From: Sphingobacterium chungjuense
GTDB lineage: Bacteria > Bacteroidota > Bacteroidia > Sphingobacteriales > Sphingobacteriaceae
Reading direction: 5' to 3'
NCBI RefSeq assembly: GCF_011316935.1
Contig: NZ_WLYS01000004.1
Coordinates: forward strand, 434,001-498,000
Length of the DNA: 64,000 nucleotides
The stretch's first letter is position 1. Each line of letters opens with the position of its first letter. The notes beneath the pieces are model-generated. The model was not told the DNA's origin. It made no database searches and saw only the letters and a list, made by a program, of their open reading frames with translations. This document shows positions 63,677-64,000 of this stretch, piece after piece. The position numbers and the translations under genes were made by a program.

Positions 63677-64000
63677 ATGGAACACACACGTATTAAACAA
63701 CTGCTGATCGCAGAAGACTTTGGTCAAGAGGTAATCGTTAAAGGATGGGTGCGGACTTTTCGCAACAATCAATTTATTGCCATTAATGATGGCTCCACAC
63801 TGAATAATATCCAAGCTGTAGTGGACTTCGAGAATACCGATGAGCAGCTACTACGCCGCGTGACGACTGGCGCTGCCGTTCGCGTAAAAGGCGAGTTGAT
63901 ACAATCGTTGGGCAAAGGACAACGCGTGGAGATCAAGGTCAATGAATTGACCATTTTGGGCGATTCTGATCCAGAGAAATATCCATTACAACCGAAGAAA
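63677..64000 (+). CDS. asnS: Asparagine--tRNA ligase, N-terminal part (3' end outside window)
   Basis: 108 codons are visible from ATG 63677 to the window edge. The segment KGWVRTFRNNQFIAINDGST followed by LNNIQAVVDF is the OB-fold anticodon-binding domain of AsnRS, and ILGDSDPEKYPLQPKK is the typical linker into the class II catalytic domain (the YPLQPKK wording favours AsnRS over AspRS). It charges tRNA-Asn. Confidence 0.9.
   Translation, partial: MEHTRIKQLLIAEDFGQEVIVKGWVRTFRNNQFIAINDGSTLNNIQAVVDFENTDEQLLRRVTTGAAVRVKGELIQSLGKGQRVEIKVNELTILGDSDPEKYPLQPKK

Noticed and set aside
1..64000. tRNA, rRNA, CRISPR, insertion sequence, integrase or prophage
   Set aside because: No cloverleaf with CCA-adjacent pattern, regular spacer repeats, transposase motif or phage gene was seen in the intergenic regions or reading frames.

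Overview
The window looks like chromosomal DNA of a member of the Bacteroidota, most likely Sphingobacteriaceae (Sphingobacterium/Pedobacter-like). The grounds are a SusC/SusD pair with its own ECF sigma and FecR-type anti-sigma, TonB receptors with carboxypeptidase-like N-terminal domains, a DUF4374 lipoprotein, a DUF2027 protein, a HemC-HemD fusion, many SPII-type signal peptides, and repeated promoter elements of the Bacteroidota form TTG-N20-TAnnTTTG. I found no rRNA, tRNA, CRISPR array, insertion sequence or phage gene. Both edges cut genes: a flavin monooxygenase on the left and asnS on the right.

Layout. 1-4264: monooxygenase end, 2-hydroxyacid dehydrogenase, a secreted protein, acetyl-CoA synthetase. 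4434-16988: a UbiA-like membrane protein, then a large siderophore-iron locus. On the minus strand it reads secreted Fes-like esterase, YncE-like beta-propeller, two FecCD permeases, ATPase, binding lipoprotein, siderophore-interacting reductase, methyltransferase and a truncated Fur-like repressor. Divergently on the plus strand are a TonB receptor and a DUF4374 lipoprotein. The 167-bp gap between the two arms is packed with inverted repeats. 17153-19635: an ECF sigma / membrane partner / DUF4097 module. 19715-30071: uvrA, a TonB-C protein, an unknown protein, a PagL-like lipid A deacylase, topB, dgt and galM. 30151-31668: a TlpA-type thioredoxin. 31834-39839: sigma, FecR, SusC, SusD and a metallophosphoesterase. 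40000-46531: argH, an S9 peptidase, rbfA, aat and a DUF2027 protein. 46726-50633: heme genes hemA, hemCD and hemB. 50894-64000: carB, a lipoprotein, a GH20 hexosaminidase, lipA, a membrane protein, an amidohydrolase, bacilliredoxin, dps, lpdA, a DUF3817 protein and asnS.

Working together. In the iron locus a ferric siderophore would be captured at the surface (receptor plus DUF4374 lipoprotein), cut by an exported esterase, taken through the inner membrane by the FatB/CeuE-type ABC system, and its iron released by the SIP reductase. The heme genes and dps are other iron-linked functions in the window. The phosphoesterase beside SusCD suggests uptake of a phosphorylated nutrient under cell-surface signalling control.

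The most novel signals are: a well-formed promoter and terminator enclosing about 170 bp with no gene (44471-44679), a candidate small RNA; the inverted-repeat-rich divergent iron control region (13201-13347); a Fur-like protein that lacks its metal-binding half; and a promoter placed so close to lipA that the mRNA should be leaderless. All functional calls are by reading of sequence motifs; no database search was run.
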